Of a stretch of 7,463 nt of DNA, positions 5,473 to 7,463 are shown piece by piece. The translations under genes were made by a program, and so were the position numbers. The stretch is from positions 1-7,463 of the forward strand of contig USLP01000061.1 in the NCBI GenBank assembly GCA_900555525.1. Direction: 5' to 3'. Origin of the DNA: an uncultured Eubacteriales bacterium. GTDB lineage: Bacteria > Bacillota > Clostridia > UMGS1840. The notes under the pieces are model-generated. The model did not search any database. It saw only the letters and a program-made list of their open reading frames with translations, and was not told the origin of the DNA. Positions within the stretch are counted from its first letter, which is position 1. Each line of letters begins with the position of its first letter.

Positions 5473-7463
5473 ATGTTTTTTCCATTTTGCTGTGCGTCTT
5501 TTACAGCGTCGGCGGAAGGCTCTCCGCTTGGTTTGACAGCGGTTGAAAAAGCTCCGTTTGTACAGAATAATCAGATTAAAGGAAAGTGCCCGTCGCAGCC
5601 GAGAATAGGTATCGGAAATACAACACGTGCCGATGAGCTTGATAATGTCGGAATCGGAATGAGATTTTCACTTTCCGACCTCGACGAAACAAAATTCATA
5701 AAAAATGCAAACGTAATCTTAAACATAAATCAAATTAAGCCGTATATGGCGGGCGATACCGTAAACGGCACAGCAATTACGGAAAATTGGGTTTATAAAA
5801 CCTCGCTTTATCCCATGACGGCGGACTGGTCGCAGGAGTTGGGCGAAGCGCAAAACGATAAAGACGGAAATTTGCAGGGCTACCCGTGGGTGAAGGATAT
5901 TACGGAATACGAGGGTTATCCGAATGTTGACAATATGGCGAAAATCGCATACTGCGAAAGAACGGCAACGGGACCAAGACAACGCCTTGAATTTTCCTAC
6001 GATGTAACCTCGGATATTATAATAAAGGCGCAGAACGGTATCGCCGAGACGGCATATTTTGTTGCGAATCCGAGATTTGGAAATGACGGCGGAGTTTGGT
6101 GGGACGAATACAATTGTCTTGATTTATCACAGTCTGACATAAGCATGAATATCGAATACTGCGAAAACGACGACGAAATTTCAAATACCGTAAAATATAT
6201 TCCTCTTATGGGTGATTACGGCAAGGCTTATATGGAAAGAATTTTAAATTATTTCGCTTCCGATTCAGCTTATTTTGAACTTTCGGAAGAAAATAAAGAA
6301 GCGGTATACGAAGAAATCAAAACAGCAGAACCGCAGAATAAGGACGAGCTTTTTGAGATAATCAAAAACAGACTCAAAAAAATTCAGTATGAAACATCAA
6401 TAACGGACGGTCAGAAAGAGGTTTCCTTAAGCACTCATGAAATAGAGATAAAGGCGAGCCGTAACGGCGAAAACAAACAGCCGGTAACGGACGGCGAGTT
6501 TACGCTCACAGATTCAACGGGCGCGGTTGTTCCCACAACGTTTGCAAACGGTATTGTAAGCTTTGGAAATCTTAAAGATGAGGAAACATACACGCTTTCG
6601 TGGAGAAATATAACAGGTCTTGAGGACAGCAAAATAACGTTTAAAACTACGGGTATATATACATATCTTGACGTTAATGTTTCAAAGAACGCAATGAAAG
6701 AGAATGAAACGGCAGACCTTACGGTAGAAGGCGTATTTTCAAAATCGAAGCTTGAAAACGAGCTTCCCATAGAAAAAATTAACGTAAATATAGAAAAGCC
6801 CGAAACGCTTTCTTACGAAAACGGAAAATTCACAGCGTTAAAGCGCGGCGTAACAGACGTAACCTTCTCATTTACAAATGAGGACGGAAGCACGATTACG
6901 GCGAAGAAAAAAATTGCGGTTTATAATAAATCGGGCGAGGGTGAAGGCGAATATATCTGTGCCAATGTTACAGCGGCGGAGAACACGGATTTTTACACGT
7001 ATAAATTCGATAAATACGTTCATCAGCTTGTGCTTATGAAAAACGGCGAAAAATACGATATATATATGGACGCGGAAATTATCGGCGAAGATACGGCGGA
7101 CAATGCGCTTTTGAAAGCGGATATTACATATGCCGACGTTCAAAAGCTCGATATATCGGGAAGTATCTGCAAAGCAACTTTTGTTAATGCAAGATATGCA
7201 AACGATACCGTTGAGGGTAAATATACATATGAGGATAAAGATAACGACCCTGAAAACGGCTCGATTTACACATGGTATATAAGCTCTAAAAAAGAGGGAG
7301 CATACAGCCCGATAAGCGGAGAAACGGCTAAAACGCTTAAGGTTAAATCCTCAATGTACGATAAATACGTAAAATTTGAAGTAACACCTAAGAACATCTA
7401 CGAAACGGGTGAAACGGTTATAAGCGAGCCTGTAAAAATCTATAAGCCTGCCGATACTTCAAG
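5473..7463 (+). CDS. Second modular secreted protein: one CBM96/DNRLRE-like beta module, helical module and Ig-like domains (start broken, 3' end outside window)
   Basis: The frame is open from before 5401 to the window end, and 5473 is its first ATG. At least 663 codons follow. The first 14 residues end in TASA, a likely signal-peptidase site, but lack the basic n-region encoded at 5414 in another frame. Bases 5560-6162 encode a beta module closely related to module 1 of the upstream protein. Bases 6163-6405 encode the matching helical module, sharing YM-x-x-IL and L-S-E-x-x-K. Next come an SbsA-type Ig-like domain (about 6412-6654, ending FKTTG) and a BIG2-type Ig-like domain (about 6664-6930). 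A beta-rich part with HQLVLMKNGEKYDIYMD (about 6952-7190) is next, then an Ig-like domain with the YTYEDKDND...YTWYISS pattern (about 7186-7452). No catalytic residues are recognisable so far; an enzyme domain could lie downstream. It is probably a surface-acting polysaccharide-binding protein or enzyme. Confidence 0.8.
   Translation, partial: MFFPFCCASFTASAEGSPLGLTAVEKAPFVQNNQIKGKCPSQPRIGIGNTTRADELDNVGIGMRFSLSDLDETKFIKNANVILNINQIKPYMAGDTVNGTAITENWVYKTSLYPMTADWSQELGEAQNDKDGNLQGYPWVKDITEYEGYPNVDNMAKIAYCERTATGPRQRLEFSYDVTSDIIIKAQNGIAETAYFVANPRFGNDGGVWWDEYNCLDLSQSDISMNIEYCENDDEISNTVKYIPLMGDYGKAYMERILNYFASDSAYFELSEENKEAVYEEIKTAEPQNKDELFEIIKNRLKKIQYETSITDGQKEVSLSTHEIEIKASRNGENKQPVTDGEFTLTDSTGAVVPTTFANGIVSFGNLKDEETYTLSWRNITGLEDSKITFKTTGIYTYLDVNVSKNAMKENETADLTVEGVFSKSKLENELPIEKINVNIEKPETLSYENGKFTALKRGVTDVTFSFTNEDGSTITAKKKIAVYNKSGEGEGEYICANVTAAENTDFYTYKFDKYVHQLVLMKNGEKYDIYMDAEIIGEDTADNALLKADITYADVQKLDISGSICKATFVNARYANDTVEGKYTYEDKDNDPENGSIYTWYISSKKEGAYSPISGETAKTLKVKSSMYDKYVKFEVTPKNIYETGETVISEPVKIYKPADTS
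5560..6162 (+). repeat. Beta module of the second secreted protein (fourth copy of the family)
   Basis: About 201 residues homologous to modules 1-3 of the upstream gene. Motifs in order are IGMRFSLSDL, NQIKPY, SLYPMTADW, EYEGYPN, TATGPRQRL, YDVTSDI and GGVWWDEYNCLD. Five of these are nearly identical to module 1, which points to a duplication or shuffling event between neighbouring genes. The family resembles CBM96/DNRLRE beta-sandwich domains in layout, though this could not be tested by search. Confidence 0.85.

Noticed and set aside
6435..7143. - strand frames of 111 and 91 codons antisense to the second secreted gene
   Set aside because: The + strand frame is open across the entire region and continues recognisable Ig-like domains, so these are shadows.

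Overview
The window looks like part of a polysaccharide-uptake locus from a low-to-medium GC Gram-positive anaerobe, probably a gut or ruminal Clostridia. The reasons are strong GGAGG-type ribosome binding sites, A-ending and AGA codon preference, a lipoprotein solute-binding protein of the LplA/YtcQ type, and large modular secreted proteins of a kind common in plant-polysaccharide degraders of that class. The genus cannot be fixed from the sequence. All real genes read on the + strand.

Region by region: (1) 1-75 holds the last 24 codons of an LplB/YteP-type ABC permease. (2) 92-979 is the partner LplC/YtcP-type permease. (3) 1015-2496 is the solute-binding lipoprotein with a DUF3502-like C-terminus. 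Together these form a CUT1 oligosaccharide importer. No ATPase is present, as is usual for this subfamily, which borrows a shared MsmX-type ATPase. (4) 2519-5341 encodes a 940-residue exported protein. It has three copies of a beta-rich module resembling CBM96/DNRLRE domains, each followed by a helical module, and then a small C-terminal beta domain. It has no recognisable catalytic domain. (5) 5351-5382 is a strong perfect hairpin. (6) From 5414 to the window end is a second exported, paralogous protein. It carries one copy of the same beta plus helical unit, then several Ig-like domains, and runs off the window. Its start is broken: a well-placed ribosome binding site and a good signal-peptide start at 5414 run into a stop after 17 codons, while the rest of the protein is in the -1 frame.

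How the genes fit together: the two exported proteins probably bind or organise a polysaccharide outside the cell, and the transporter takes up the released oligosaccharides. The spacing of 16 to 35 bases between the first four genes suggests one operon, with the hairpin possibly lowering expression of the last gene. The least ordinary content is the family of four homologous beta/helical units spread over two adjacent genes, and the frameshifted start of the second one. No RNA genes, CRISPR arrays, mobile elements or defence genes were seen.
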